DNA of 64,000 nucleotides, taken from contig JAPOWR010000001.1 of NCBI GenBank assembly GCA_026707545.1, positions 2,447,778 through 2,511,777 of the forward strand. The letters are read 5' to 3'. The DNA is from Acidobacteriota bacterium (GTDB taxonomy: Bacteria; Acidobacteriota; Thermoanaerobaculia; Multivoradales; Multivoraceae). Below the pieces are notes generated by a model. It was given only the letters and a program-made list of their open reading frames with translations. It did not search any database and had not been told where the DNA came from. Position 1 is the stretch's first letter. Each line of letters starts with the position of its first letter. Both the position numbers and the translations under genes were made by a program. Below, piece after piece: positions 45,778 through 54,465 of the stretch.

Positions 45778-46860
45778 CGCCCCGGCCGCGTGGTCGTCGT
45801 GGTCATGCTCGTCATGACCAGCGTCGCCGTCCTCTTCATCGTGCCCGTCGTGATCCTCGTGATCGGCCTCGTCGTCGTGGTCGTGACCGGCCTCCCCATC
45901 GTCGGCATGCCCAGCCTCGTCATCGTGGTCGTGAGCAGCCTCGTCGTCCCCGGCATGCTCGTGCTGCTCGTGTACACCGTGATCGTGGCCGTCGTCATGC
46001 GAGTGGCCGAGGTGCGAGTGCTGATGCCAGAGGCCCATCACCGCCATCGTCGCGATGCCGATCATCACGAGCGCGAACTTGAGCGCCCGGTCCCGATCCT
46101 GTTCGGGCATCGGCACGTCGTCCTCGCCCATCAGGGAACTCCGCACGTAGTGCGCGATCCGGTCCCGCTCCCTCGACATCTCCGCGTCGAGCACGTCCAT
46201 CACCGCCACGTAGATGAACGTGCCGGCCGCGATCGCATTGAAGCTCCCCTCGAAGATCAGGGCCGTTCTCCCCTCGAACACCTGTCCCGCCACGGTGCCG
46301 AAGACGATCCCGAGCGGCGTCATGACCGAGAAGAGCCACAACGTCTGCCACAGCTTCCGGTTGCCCGCGGAGTGGGCGGTGACGATCAGGGCGAAGGCGG
46401 CGGAACCCTTGTGGAACAGGATGCCCAGCATGACGACCAGGGCAGCCGCGGCTTCGGGCTGAAGGCCAAGAGCCATCCCCGCGATGATCGAGTGCACGGA
46501 CAGCACGATCAGCAGGACGAAGGCGTAGAAGGGCGGCCTCGTCCGCTCCTCTTCCTGGCCCAGCATCGAGTTGCGGCCTTCGAGGACGACCCGGTCGATC
46601 AACAGCAGCAGACCGACTCCGAGCGCCGCGAGCAGGGGCGCCAGGGGATAGTCGACCACGTTCCGGAGCGCTTCATCGGCTTCGGGCAGCAGGTGGACGA
46701 ACCCGACGCCGAGGAAGATGCCGCCCGCCAGCGCGTTGCCCAAGGAGAGGTATCGTCGGCTGGCCTGCTGCCTCGCGACGAGGATGGGGATCATTCCGCC
46801 GACGATGGCGATCCCGAAGATCGACACGCCGGCGATGATCTTGATGGCAAGCGGGGACAT
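45691..46860 (-). CDS. ZIP family metal transporter with His/Asp-rich C-terminal tail
   Basis: A 389-residue transporter. Helices 1-8 lie in residues 1-278. Conserved metal-site elements are VHLLPEADEAL (H56), SVHSIIAGMALGL (H123) and LFHKGSAAFALIV (H150). The family takes up Zn2+ or Fe2+ into the cytoplasm. Unlike classic ZIPs, whose His-rich loop lies between helices 3 and 4, this one has a 79-residue C-terminal tail (279-357) with 22 His and many Asp/Glu, presumably a metal buffer on the outer face. The last 29 codons lie antisense to the 3' end of the PQQ dehydrogenase gene, suggesting that the tail grew into its neighbour after a lost stop. The GST gene lies 30 bp upstream of its start on the same strand. 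Confidence 0.9.
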   Translation of the reverse strand: MSPLAIKIIAGVSIFGIAIVGGMIPILVARQQASRRYLSLGNALAGGIFLGVGFVHLLPEADEALRNVVDYPLAPLLAALGVGLLLLIDRVVLEGRNSMLGQEEERTRPPFYAFVLLIVLSVHSIIAGMALGLQPEAAAALVVMLGILFHKGSAAFALIVTAHSAGNRKLWQTLWLFSVMTPLGIVFGTVAGQVFEGRTALIFEGSFNAIAAGTFIYVAVMDVLDAEMSRERDRIAHYVRSSLMGEDDVPMPEQDRDRALKFALVMIGIATMAVMGLWHQHSHLGHSHDDGHDHGVHEQHEHAGDDEAAHDHDDEAGHADDGEAGHDHDDEADHEDHDGHDEEDGDAGHDEHDHDDHAAGALRPEAGALAVERLGVRAELAGGFGPVLS

Positions 46861-46890
46861 AGGGTGGGACCTCCTCTAGTGCCTGTCCGC

Positions 46891-47601
46891 TCAGGGCAAG
46901 TTGGCCGTCGCTCCCTCGCCGCGTAGAGACGGCGGCAGCAGTTCGGGCCTGGTGAAGAAGTTCGCCTGCACAGCGTGGAGATAGGCGGGGCGCGAGTTCA
47001 GACGATCGCGATAAGCAGAAAGCCGCGGACCGATCGGCTCGCCGTAGGCAACCGCCCAGTCCAGGCAACTGCCTAGCAGGATGTCGACACTGGTGAACCG
47101 GTCACCGAGCAGGAACTCCCGCCCGTCGGCGAACTCGAGTTCCGCCACCGCCGACTGCTTGGCGAAGCCCTCGCTCGCGGTCTGAATCGCCGCCGGCGCC
47201 TCGCCGTAGAGGTACGCGAGGTCGCGGTGCTTGCGGATCACGTAGAGCGTGTGAGCGTCGAGCTCCATCATCACGAAGAACGACCACTGGTCGTAGCGCG
47301 CCCGCGCCTCCGTACCGGCGTCTGGAATCAGTCCGTCCGGCTGGCCGTACTCCGCGGCCAGGTAGTTGACGATCGCGGCGCTCTCGGCGAGCACGAGATC
47401 GCCATCCTGGAGCAGCGGGATCTTCTGCCGCGGATTGAGCCTGGTGAACTCGTCGGTCTGCGTTTCGCCCGTCCGCGGACCGATCGGCCGGTGCTCGTAG
47501 TCCAGTTCCAGCTCAGCGAGCGCCCAGTGAGCGCGGAGCGTCCGCGACGTGCTGCAGCCCCAGAGCACCATCCGTGCATCTCTGGTCTGCTCGACTGTCA
47601 T
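46891..47601 (-). CDS. Glutathione S-transferase family protein
   Basis: A 236-residue cytoplasmic protein. ATG 47601 is preferred; GTG 47607 would add two residues. The N-terminal thioredoxin-like domain has WGCSTSRTLRAHWALAELELDYEHRPI, with a Ser/Cys in the active-site position, NPRQKIPLLQDGDLVLAESAAIVNYLAAEYG (the cis-Pro and glutathione-binding Glu-Ser), and then an all-helical C-terminal domain with FLLGDRFTSVDILLGSCLDWAV, the GST N-capping box. It should conjugate or reduce substrates with glutathione or a similar thiol. A 14-base sequence (GAGGATGTCACAGA on the plus strand) just upstream of its start is repeated 297 bp away. Confidence 0.9.
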   Translation of the reverse strand: MTVEQTRDARMVLWGCSTSRTLRAHWALAELELDYEHRPIGPRTGETQTDEFTRLNPRQKIPLLQDGDLVLAESAAIVNYLAAEYGQPDGLIPDAGTEARARYDQWSFFVMMELDAHTLYVIRKHRDLAYLYGEAPAAIQTASEGFAKQSAVAELEFADGREFLLGDRFTSVDILLGSCLDWAVAYGEPIGPRLSAYRDRLNSRPAYLHAVQANFFTRPELLPPSLRGEGATANLP

Positions 47602-47612
47602 CGGCACCCCGA

Positions 47613-47626
47613 GAGGATGTCACAGA
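47613..47626 (-). promoter_or_regulatory. 14-bp direct repeat, copy 1, upstream of GST
   Basis: On the minus strand this reads TCTGTGACATCCTC, ending about 12 bases before the GST start. An identical copy is at 47910-47923. A binding site in the leader is possible but unproven. Confidence 0.3.
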
Positions 47627-47648
47627 GGCCGTCCTGGCGCGGCGCGTC

Positions 47649-47858
47649 CTACCGCGATCGGGGCAGCGACACCGCCAGCACGACACCAAGGCAGCCCAGA
47701 ACGACGATGTAGAAGATGGTCGTCAACACATCGGCGAGGACCGGGAGGTCGACCGGGCCGGCCAGGGACCTCCGCCAGGCCGCGACCGGCAGGCCGACGC
47801 CCACCACGGCGAGCGAAATCCACCGCGTCCAGCTGAGTTGACTGCTCTTCTCGGTCAT
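47649..47858 (-). CDS. Small two-helix membrane protein
   Basis: A 69-residue protein from ATG 47858: MTEKSSQLSWTRWISLAVVG followed by a first hydrophobic helix, a short charged turn (WRRSLAGPVDLP), and a second helix (ADVLTTIFYIVVLGCLGVVLAVSL) ending in PRSR. The amphipathic layout and positive-inside ends look real. No family is recognised. The frame stays open further upstream to 47969, but that part is not hydrophobic and looks unreal. It lies 47 bp before the GST gene on the same strand and between the two copies of a 14-bp repeat. Confidence 0.55.
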   Translation of the reverse strand: MTEKSSQLSWTRWISLAVVGVGLPVAAWRRSLAGPVDLPVLADVLTTIFYIVVLGCLGVVLAVSLPRSR

Positions 47859-47909
47859 CTTCTTCGTCCGGCTTCCGTGTCGTCGTTCGGCTTCGCTGTT
47901 GCCGGGGCG

Positions 47910-47923
47910 GAGGATGTCACAGA
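47910..47923 (-). promoter_or_regulatory. 14-bp direct repeat, copy 2, upstream of the small membrane protein
   Basis: Identical to 47613-47626 and about 52 bases before the ATG of the 69-residue membrane protein. The repeated position upstream of two consecutive genes suggests a shared regulator or a short duplication. Confidence 0.3.
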
Positions 47924-47986
47924 TCGGCGACTTTCGCAGCCCGGTAGACTCACGGCACATACACGACATCGCAGTGGGAGGTCCGA

Positions 47987-49141
47987 ATGCAGATCAGACG
48001 GCGGAGGTCTTCGTTCTGGAGGGTCTGGGGCACCGCCCTGGTGTCGGTAGGAGCACTCGTGGTGATCGCCGCGGCCGCAGCGCTCATGATGTTCGCGGCA
48101 TCCGCCGCGGACGCGCAGGAGATCCCGCGGCGGCACGATGGACGCCCAGATCTCTCCGGCACCTACGACATCGCGACCCTGACGCCGGCGCAGCGGCCCG
48201 AACGGTTCGGCGATCGGCTCGAACTGACGCCGGAGGAAGCCGCGGCGCTCGCCGAGCACTGGGAGACGAACTTCGACAAGGACCACGCGCCGAGCGACCC
48301 GGACCGTGAAGCGCCTCCGGTGGGCGGGACCGGCATCTACGCGCCGGAGTTCACGGGGGCGGCCGGCAAGGTCGGCGGTTACAACGCCTTCTTCGTCGAC
48401 ATCGGCACGGGCGCCTTCCTGCTCGACGGCAAGTACCGCACGTCGATCATCACGGATCCGCCGGACGGCCGCTATCCGCCGCTCAGCGCACTCGGAGAGG
48501 AACGAAGCCAGCGAGTGGCACCCTTCCGGCACGAGAACACGGGCACGGCCTGGTGGCTGGACCTTCCCGTGGGCCCCTATGACGATCACGAACTGAGGCC
48601 CCTCGCCGAACGCTGCATCCTGACCCGTGGCGCCTCCGGCCCTCCGTCCATGCCGGGCATGTACAACAACCTGAAGACGATCGTGCAGACGGACACCCAC
48701 GTGATGATCCTGATCGAGTGGATGCACGACGTACGGATCATCCGGCTCGACTCCGAGCACCTGCCGGACACGATCCGGAAGTGGAGCGGCGACTCGATCG
48801 GCTGGTGGGAGGGAGACACGCTCGTCGTCGAGACGACGAACTTCCGGGAGATCCCCGGCTCGGTCTCGCGTGGTTCGCGCGACATGCGGGTGACGGAACG
48901 GTTCAGCCGCATCGACGCCGAGAACCTGCGCTACGAGTTCACGGTCGAGGATCCCGCCCACGAGACCGCCTGGAGCGGCGAGTACCCGTGGCCGGCGACC
49001 CCGAACAAGCTCTACGAGTACGCCTGCCACGAGGGGAACTACTCCTTCGGCAACATCATGCGTGGCGCCAGGCTGCTGGAGCGGGAGGCGATCGGGCAGA
49101 GCGCGTCGGGCACCCCGACCGGTTCCGGATCGGGCGACTGA
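47987..49141 (+). CDS. Secreted WEGDTLVV-family protein, paralogue 1
   Basis: A 384-residue exported protein. A long N-terminal signal segment (TALVSVGALVVIAAAAALMMFAASAADAQ) is followed by RRHDGRPDLSGTYDIATLTP, the family's first block. Later blocks are KYRTSIITDPPDGRYPP, ERCILTRGASGPPSMPGMYNN, THVMILIEWMHDVRIIRL, GDSIGWWEGDTLVVETTNF and YEYACHEGNYSFGNIMRGARLLE. The pattern of short beta strands suggests a beta-rich fold. I know of no established function; homologues are abundant in Acidobacteria-like genomes. Three relatives lie at 53070, 61856 and 63502. The DUF1295 gene follows 18 bp downstream, so the two may be co-transcribed. Possible -10 TAGACT is at 47943-47948. Confidence 0.83.
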   Translation: MQIRRRRSSFWRVWGTALVSVGALVVIAAAAALMMFAASAADAQEIPRRHDGRPDLSGTYDIATLTPAQRPERFGDRLELTPEEAAALAEHWETNFDKDHAPSDPDREAPPVGGTGIYAPEFTGAAGKVGGYNAFFVDIGTGAFLLDGKYRTSIITDPPDGRYPPLSALGEERSQRVAPFRHENTGTAWWLDLPVGPYDDHELRPLAERCILTRGASGPPSMPGMYNNLKTIVQTDTHVMILIEWMHDVRIIRLDSEHLPDTIRKWSGDSIGWWEGDTLVVETTNFREIPGSVSRGSRDMRVTERFSRIDAENLRYEFTVEDPAHETAWSGEYPWPATPNKLYEYACHEGNYSFGNIMRGARLLEREAIGQSASGTPTGSGSGD

Positions 49142-49159
49142 GGCAGGAGGAACGAGCCC

Positions 49160-50005
49160 ATGCCGGACATCAACTTCATCCCCCACCCGCTCGTCGGCAC
49201 GCCGATGGGCGCCGCGCTCGACCTGTACGTGATCCTGGCGATCCTGTGCTGGCTCACCTCGGTCATCACCCGCGAGTACTCCTGGGTGGACCGCCTCTGG
49301 TCGATCTGCCCGCCCGTCTACTGCCTGATCGTGGCCTTCTCCACGGACTTCGAGTTCTCGCGAGTCAACGTGATGACCCTCCTCGTGCTGCTCTGGGGGC
49401 TACGCCTCACCTTCAACTTCGCCCGCAAGGGGGGCTACTGGAAGGGCGGCGAGGACTACCGCTGGGCCACCGTCAGGGAGCGCTTCGGCCCCGTCGCCAT
49501 CCAGGTCATGAACGCGACGATCATCGCGCCCGGCCAGATGCTGCTGATCTGGTGGTTCACGTCGCCGATCCACGCGGCCTGGGAGGCGGGGGACACGCCG
49601 CTGGGCGGACTCGACTTCGTCGCCGCCGGGCTGTTCCTTCTCCTCCTGATCGGCGAGACCGTCGCCGACGAGCAGATGTGGGCCTTCCAGCAGGACAAGA
49701 AACGCCGGGTCGCGGCCGGCGAGGAAGTCGCTCAACCGTTCATGAATCGCGGCCTCTTCCGAATCTGCCGCCATCCGAACTACCTGTGCGAGATGGGCAT
49801 GTGGTGTGCTTTCTACCTGTTCGCCGTCGCGGCGTCGGGCGAGTGGCTCCACTGGACCGGTTTCGGCTGTCTGGGACTGATCGGCCTCGTCGTCGGGTCA
49901 ATACCGCTCGCGGAGTCCATCTCGGCCGCCAGGTATCCGTCGTACCCGGAGTACAAGGCCTCCACTCCCTGCCTCATTCCGGGCTTGCGCCTCGGCAAAC
50001 CGTAG
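49160..50005 (+). CDS. DUF1295 / steroid 5-alpha-reductase-like membrane protein
   Basis: A 281-residue protein with about seven hydrophobic segments, preceded by GGCAGGAGGAA near the start. The C-terminal part has the family pattern FQQDKKRRVAAGE, GLFRICRHPNYLCEMGMW and YPSYPEYKASTPCLIPG, which in isoprenylcysteine methyltransferase and steroid-reductase relatives forms the cofactor site at the membrane face. DUF1295 proteins are assigned to the NADPH-using reductase side of that superfamily, but the substrate is unknown. It lies 18 bp after WEGDTLVV paralogue 1 and 45 bp before the serine hydrolase. Confidence 0.87.
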   Translation: MPDINFIPHPLVGTPMGAALDLYVILAILCWLTSVITREYSWVDRLWSICPPVYCLIVAFSTDFEFSRVNVMTLLVLLWGLRLTFNFARKGGYWKGGEDYRWATVRERFGPVAIQVMNATIIAPGQMLLIWWFTSPIHAAWEAGDTPLGGLDFVAAGLFLLLLIGETVADEQMWAFQQDKKRRVAAGEEVAQPFMNRGLFRICRHPNYLCEMGMWCAFYLFAVAASGEWLHWTGFGCLGLIGLVVGSIPLAESISAARYPSYPEYKASTPCLIPGLRLGKP

Positions 50006-50050
50006 TACTCTCGCCGACGCTCCGCCCAACCCCGTAAGGAGGAACCACGC

Positions 50051-51352
50051 GTGATCCGATTGCGTCCTCGGGGGCAGTACGCCCCGCTCGCCACCGCCGC
50101 CGCTGCCCTGCTGCTGGCGGTCTTCGTTCTCGCGCCGGCGTACGCCGCCGAGCCGGAACTGCAGCACGCCAAGCCGGCCGACGTCGGCATGGATCCGGCC
50201 GGCCTCAAGAAGCTCAACGAGGCGATGCACGGCATGGTCGACGGCGGCAAGCTCGCCGGCGTCGTCACGATGGTCTCGCGCAAGGGCAAGGTGGTCCACT
50301 TCGACGCCTACGGCAAGCGGGACATCGAGAACGGCGTTCCCATCGAGAAGGACACGATCTTCCGGATCTACTCGATGACCAAGCCGATCGTCGGGGTCGC
50401 AATGATGACCTACTACGACGAGGGCCGCTTCGCGCTCGACGACCCTGTATCGAAGTTGATTCCCGAGTTCAAGGGCCTCAAGGTCGCGAAGGAGGACGGT
50501 CCCGACGGCAACCCGATCACGGAAGACGCCGATCATCCGATGACGATGCGGGAACTGATGAACCACACGGCCGGACTGACCTACGGGCTGTTCTCGCGGT
50601 CCCAGGTGGACACGCTCTACACGAAGGCGGGCATCATCACGGACCCGAACCAGAACCTGAAGGACATGATCGATAAGCTGGCGAAGATCCCGCTCCGCCA
50701 GCAGCCCGGCTCGATGTGGCACTACAGCGTCGCCGTCGACGTCCAGGGCTATGTGCTCGAGGTGCTCGCCGGCAAGCCGCTCGACGAGGTCCTGAACGAG
50801 CGGCTCTTCGGGCCCCTGGGCATGAAGGACACCGCTTTCTGGGTGGAGCCGGGCAAGGCGGACCGCTTCTCGCGGATCTACACGCCGAACGCCGAGGGCA
50901 AGCTGGTCAGTCCGCCCAATGGCCAGTACCTCCAGAAGCCGAAGTTTCTCTCCGGCGGCGGCGGCCTCGTCGGCACCGCGACCGACTACATGCGCTTCGC
51001 CCAGATGCTGGCGAACGGTGGCGAACTGGACGGTGTCCGCATCCTGAAGCCGGAGACGGTAAAGCTGATGCACACCGACCACCTGCCCGAAGGCGTCACC
51101 GACATGGGTCCGCTCTACCGCGGCAACCGCTTCGGCCTGGACTTCTCGATCGTCACCGATCCGAACCCGGCGACCGACCATGAGCGCGCCAGGGGCGAGT
51201 ACTGGTGGTACGGGATCGGCGGCACCTGGTTCGGTATCAACCCGATCCAGGACCTGGTCGTTGTCGGCATGATCCAGAGCCGCGACTTCCAGGCGTCCTC
51301 AGCCGCGCGGTGGGCCAGCAAGCGCCTCGCGTACGAAGCGATTGTCGACTGA
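50051..51352 (+). CDS. Exported serine hydrolase (class C beta-lactamase family)
   Basis: A 433-residue protein from GTG 50051, with AAGGAGGAA eight bases upstream. A signal peptide (TAAAALLLAVFVLAPAYA) precedes a complete beta-lactamase/esterase domain. The nucleophile motif is S108-M-T-K111 in RIYSMTKPIVG; the second motif reads WHYSVAVDV, giving Tyr-Ser in place of the usual YxN; GGGGLVGTATDYMRF and WYGIGGTWFGINP give the third region. The family includes EstB-type esterases, D-aminopeptidases and lactamases; the variant second motif fits an esterase better than a true beta-lactamase. Possible -10 TAGTACT is near 50004. Confidence 0.9.
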   Translation: MIRLRPRGQYAPLATAAAALLLAVFVLAPAYAAEPELQHAKPADVGMDPAGLKKLNEAMHGMVDGGKLAGVVTMVSRKGKVVHFDAYGKRDIENGVPIEKDTIFRIYSMTKPIVGVAMMTYYDEGRFALDDPVSKLIPEFKGLKVAKEDGPDGNPITEDADHPMTMRELMNHTAGLTYGLFSRSQVDTLYTKAGIITDPNQNLKDMIDKLAKIPLRQQPGSMWHYSVAVDVQGYVLEVLAGKPLDEVLNERLFGPLGMKDTAFWVEPGKADRFSRIYTPNAEGKLVSPPNGQYLQKPKFLSGGGGLVGTATDYMRFAQMLANGGELDGVRILKPETVKLMHTDHLPEGVTDMGPLYRGNRFGLDFSIVTDPNPATDHERARGEYWWYGIGGTWFGINPIQDLVVVGMIQSRDFQASSAARWASKRLAYEAIVD

Positions 51353-51410
51353 GCCGCTCCGCCGGCACGCGCCCGGCCAAGAACCCCACGAACCGTCGAG
51401 GAGGTAGTCG

Positions 51411-53003
51411 ATGAGTCTGTTTGCCTGGTCGTGGATGTTCCTCATCCTCTACATCGTCGGCATGCTCACGTTCGGCTGGATCGCCAGCCGGCGAATCAGC
51501 AACGCGGACGACTTCGCCACCGCCCGCAGCAGCTACGGCCCGTACTTCCTCGCCCTGGCCTTCGCCGCCACGACCGCCAGCGGCGCCACCTTCCTCGGCA
51601 GCCCCGGCCTCGGCTACGACTTCGGGATGGCCAGCGTCTGGGGCAAGTTCCTCTATCCGATGGGGGTGTACTTCGGAGTCCTGATCACGATCAGGCTGGT
51701 CGCCAACTCCGGCCACAAGTTCGGAAACCGTTCGATCCCGGAGTACCTGGGCGACCGCTACCAGAGCGACGGCGTGCGGCTGCTGGTCTCGGTCTTCTCC
51801 CTGGTGCTGTTCTTCTACATCGCCGCACAACTCGTATCGGGGCTGGTCATGTTCGAGACGATGCTCGGGCTCGAGCCGCTGACGGCGCTGATCATCACTT
51901 CCGGCGTCCTTCTCGTCTACGTCGTCCTCGGCGGCGCCCACGCCGACATCATCACCGATGGCGTCCAGGGGATGATGATGCTCGGCGTCGCGATCGTGGT
52001 GATCGTCATGTTCCTGTTCGCCTCCGGGATGGACGGCGGGCTCGGCGCCCTCGTCAGCAATCTGCGCGAGCAGGATCCGAACCTGGTCGGGCCGCTGAAC
52101 AGGTCGAACTCCCTGTACGACTCCTGGTGGGCCATTGCCTGCGTCCTGTTCGCCCACATTCCGCTCGGCATGCTGCCCCACATCGGCAACAAGGTGTGGG
52201 CGCTCAAGAACGACGGCGACCGGATGCGCTTCGTCAAGCTCGCCTTCGCGGTCGGTCTGACGATGGGCATGCTGGGCCTGGGCGGCATCCTCGCCCGCGG
52301 CGTCCTCGGCACCGAACTCATGGAGGCCGGGCGCAACTCGAACGAGGCGCTGCCAGCGCTCTTCATCGAGCTGTTCCCGACCTGGCTGGCGGCCCTGATC
52401 GGCGTCGGCATCCTGGCGGCGATCATGTCGACCGCGGACGGCCTCGTCGTCTCGTCATCGCAGATCGTCGCCAACGACATCTACCGGCGCTCGATCGTTC
52501 CCAAGTACAGCCCCGACCTGAACGACAAGGAACTCGATCGCCGCGTCCTCGTGATCAGCCGCTGGAGCACGGTCATCGTCCTGGTGCTGTGTACCTGGCT
52601 GGCCTGGGCGATGCAGGACATGAACATCGCCCTCCTGGTCTGGGTCGGCACCGGCGGCATGATGGCCGCCTTCGCCGGCCCGCTGGTGGTCGGAGGCCTC
52701 TGGCGCGGCGTCACTCTGGCCGGCGCCTACACGGGCCTCGTCAGCGGCATGCTCACCTTCGTTCTGCTGCGTAGCGGCCTGCCGTGGATGATCGTCGACC
52801 CCGGCTCGCTCGGTCCGCTGTCGGGCGTAGCAGAGTGGCTCGCGCACTACCAGATCAATCCGTACTCGTGCGCGGTGGTCGGCGAGGTCGTCTCCATCGC
52901 CGGGACCTATGTCGTCTCCAAGCTGACGCAGCCACTGCCTGAATCCCACGTCGAGCGGCTGTTCAGCGCGCCGGCCGAGACCGCCGAGGCCGCAGGGGGT
53001 TAG
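51411..53003 (+). CDS. Sodium:solute symporter family transporter (copy 2)
   Basis: A 530-residue transporter with about 13 hydrophobic segments. ATG 51411 has GAGGAGGTAG upstream. Features include DDFATARSSYGPYFLALAFAATTASGATFLGSPGLGYD, VLGGAHADIITDGVQGMMM and GVGILAAIMSTADGLVVSSSQIVANDIYRR, the last with the Na2-site region. It is more like the pantothenate/proline-type SSS group than copy 1, and no small accessory subunit is attached. The serine hydrolase upstream (58 bp) and WEGDTLVV paralogue 2 downstream (66 bp) may share its transcript. It imports an unknown solute with Na+. Confidence 0.92.
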   Translation: MSLFAWSWMFLILYIVGMLTFGWIASRRISNADDFATARSSYGPYFLALAFAATTASGATFLGSPGLGYDFGMASVWGKFLYPMGVYFGVLITIRLVANSGHKFGNRSIPEYLGDRYQSDGVRLLVSVFSLVLFFYIAAQLVSGLVMFETMLGLEPLTALIITSGVLLVYVVLGGAHADIITDGVQGMMMLGVAIVVIVMFLFASGMDGGLGALVSNLREQDPNLVGPLNRSNSLYDSWWAIACVLFAHIPLGMLPHIGNKVWALKNDGDRMRFVKLAFAVGLTMGMLGLGGILARGVLGTELMEAGRNSNEALPALFIELFPTWLAALIGVGILAAIMSTADGLVVSSSQIVANDIYRRSIVPKYSPDLNDKELDRRVLVISRWSTVIVLVLCTWLAWAMQDMNIALLVWVGTGGMMAAFAGPLVVGGLWRGVTLAGAYTGLVSGMLTFVLLRSGLPWMIVDPGSLGPLSGVAEWLAHYQINPYSCAVVGEVVSIAGTYVVSKLTQPLPESHVERLFSAPAETAEAAGG

Positions 53004-53069
53004 GCCCGCAGCGCACCAGGACGGCGCAGTAGACTCGGCGGCAAAGCCGACAGAAGAAGGAGGCACGAC

Positions 53070-54131
53070 ATGCGTCGCCACCGAACCACTCGTCTCCGCA
53101 ACCGGTCGATTCCCGTCCTCGCGGCGCTCGTGTTCCTTGTCGCCACTCCCTCCCTCGTCGCTCAGGAAGCGGCCGGCTGGACCCCGCCGCTCGCAGCCGA
53201 CGGCAAGCCCGACATTTCGGGGGTCTGGGACTTTCGCACGCTGACACCGCTCCAGCGACCCGAGGACCAGGAAGCGACGATCGACGAGGCCAGGGCCGCG
53301 GAGATCGAGACGGCGGCCGTCGAGCGGGCGCGGGCCGCCGATGCGCCAAGCGACCCGGAGAAGCGGAAACTCAAGGCCGGAGACCCGGTGGGCGGCTACA
53401 ACAACTTCTGGTTCGACCGCGGCGCCAGGGTCGTCGAGGATCTCCGGACGTCGCTGATCATCGACCCGCCGAACGGCCGGCTTCCTGACACTCTCCCCGA
53501 CGTCAAGCGCCAGACGCGAGGTGATGACAAGCCGATCGACCGCCCGGTCCGGCTCCGCGTAGGTGGTGTCGGACTCGACAGCTACGAGGACCGCGGACTA
53601 TCCGAGCGCTGCATCCTGGGCTTCAACGCAGGCCCCCCGATCACGCCCGGGGGCTACAACCAGAACATCCAGATCTTTCAGTCCGCGAACCACGTGGCGA
53701 TCCTGAACGAGATGGTCCACGACAGTCGGATCATTCCCCTCGATGGCCGCGCCCACCTTCCCGACTCGGTGCGGCAGTGGATGGGCGACTCCCGCGGTCG
53801 TTGGGAAGGAGACACCCTGATCGTCGAGACGAAGAACTTCTCCGATCTGGTCTCCAGCTTCAGCGGCAGCGTGGCCGGCGCCGTGGGCGACGCCTATGAG
53901 ATGCACGTCACGGAGAGGTTCCGACGCGTGGACGAGGACACGCTGATGTACGAGTACACGGTGAATGACCCGGCGACCTTCACACGCCCCTTCACCGCCC
54001 GTCTGCTGATGAAGAAGGGTGAGGCGCTGTTCGAGTACGCCTGCCACGAGGGCAACTACGGCCTGTTCAACATCCTCTCGGGTGCCCGCGCCAAGGAGGC
54101 CGAGGCGGCGGCCGCTACCGGAGGCGAGTAG
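53070..54131 (+). CDS. Secreted WEGDTLVV-family protein, paralogue 2
   Basis: A 353-residue exported protein with signal segment LAALVFLVATPSLVAQ. Shared blocks are GKPDISGVWDFRTLTPLQRP, DLRTSLIIDPPNGRLPD, ERCILGFNAGPPITPGGYNQN, NHVAILNEMVHDSRIIPLDG, GDSRGRWEGDTLIVETKNF and FEYACHEGNYGLFNILSGARAKE. It differs from paralogue 1 in the middle and has a Lys/Arg-rich segment (DVKRQTRGDDKPIDRPVR). AAGAAGGAGG lies before ATG 53070 and TAGACT at 53031-53036 is a candidate -10. Function is unknown. It follows the second SSS symporter. Confidence 0.83.
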   Translation: MRRHRTTRLRNRSIPVLAALVFLVATPSLVAQEAAGWTPPLAADGKPDISGVWDFRTLTPLQRPEDQEATIDEARAAEIETAAVERARAADAPSDPEKRKLKAGDPVGGYNNFWFDRGARVVEDLRTSLIIDPPNGRLPDTLPDVKRQTRGDDKPIDRPVRLRVGGVGLDSYEDRGLSERCILGFNAGPPITPGGYNQNIQIFQSANHVAILNEMVHDSRIIPLDGRAHLPDSVRQWMGDSRGRWEGDTLIVETKNFSDLVSSFSGSVAGAVGDAYEMHVTERFRRVDEDTLMYEYTVNDPATFTRPFTARLLMKKGEALFEYACHEGNYGLFNILSGARAKEAEAAAATGGE

Positions 54132-54177
54132 CGAGCAGGCCGCCCACCGGCTGGAACCGGCGGCGACGACCCGCTGT

Positions 54178-54384
54178 TCAGTCCCAGTCGGGCAGCGGCT
54201 GAGGGCCCGGCACGATGCCGGCGATATCGGGATCCTCCCCGGGCACTGCCTCGGGCGCTTCGAGCGCGGCCTGTTCCTTGTCCAGTTTGCGCTGGGCGCG
54301 ACGCTCCAGCTTCTCCTGACGCCTCTGACGTTTTCGGATTTCCCGTTGGCGCTTGGCGAACGTCGTTGGTCCGGGTCTAGCCAT
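54178..54384 (-). CDS. Small basic coiled-coil-like protein
   Basis: A 68-residue protein beginning MARPGPTTFAKRQREIRKRQ, with Arg/Lys making up most of residues 11-37 in a likely single helix, then an acidic and Pro-rich tail ending LPDWD. GGAGGGAGGGG lies before its ATG at 54384. The start MARPGPTTFAKRQRE looks like a small conserved family found in many proteobacteria and acidobacteria, but I know of no function. The charge suggests RNA or ribosome binding. It stands alone between the converging paralogue 2 and the AbgT copy 2 gene. Confidence 0.72.
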   Translation of the reverse strand: MARPGPTTFAKRQREIRKRQRRQEKLERRAQRKLDKEQAALEAPEAVPGEDPDIAGIVPGPQPLPDWD

Positions 54385-54465
54385 GGCGATATCCCCTCCC
54401 TCCGCGCGGGCTCTCTCTCAGGGCTAGCGGCCGAGTGTAGCAGGGACTTTTGACACCGCAGGACC

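Noticed and set aside
45790..46024. Tandem-repeat DNA as a non-coding satellite
   Set aside because: The repeats are in frame in the ZIP gene and encode its His/Asp-rich tail.
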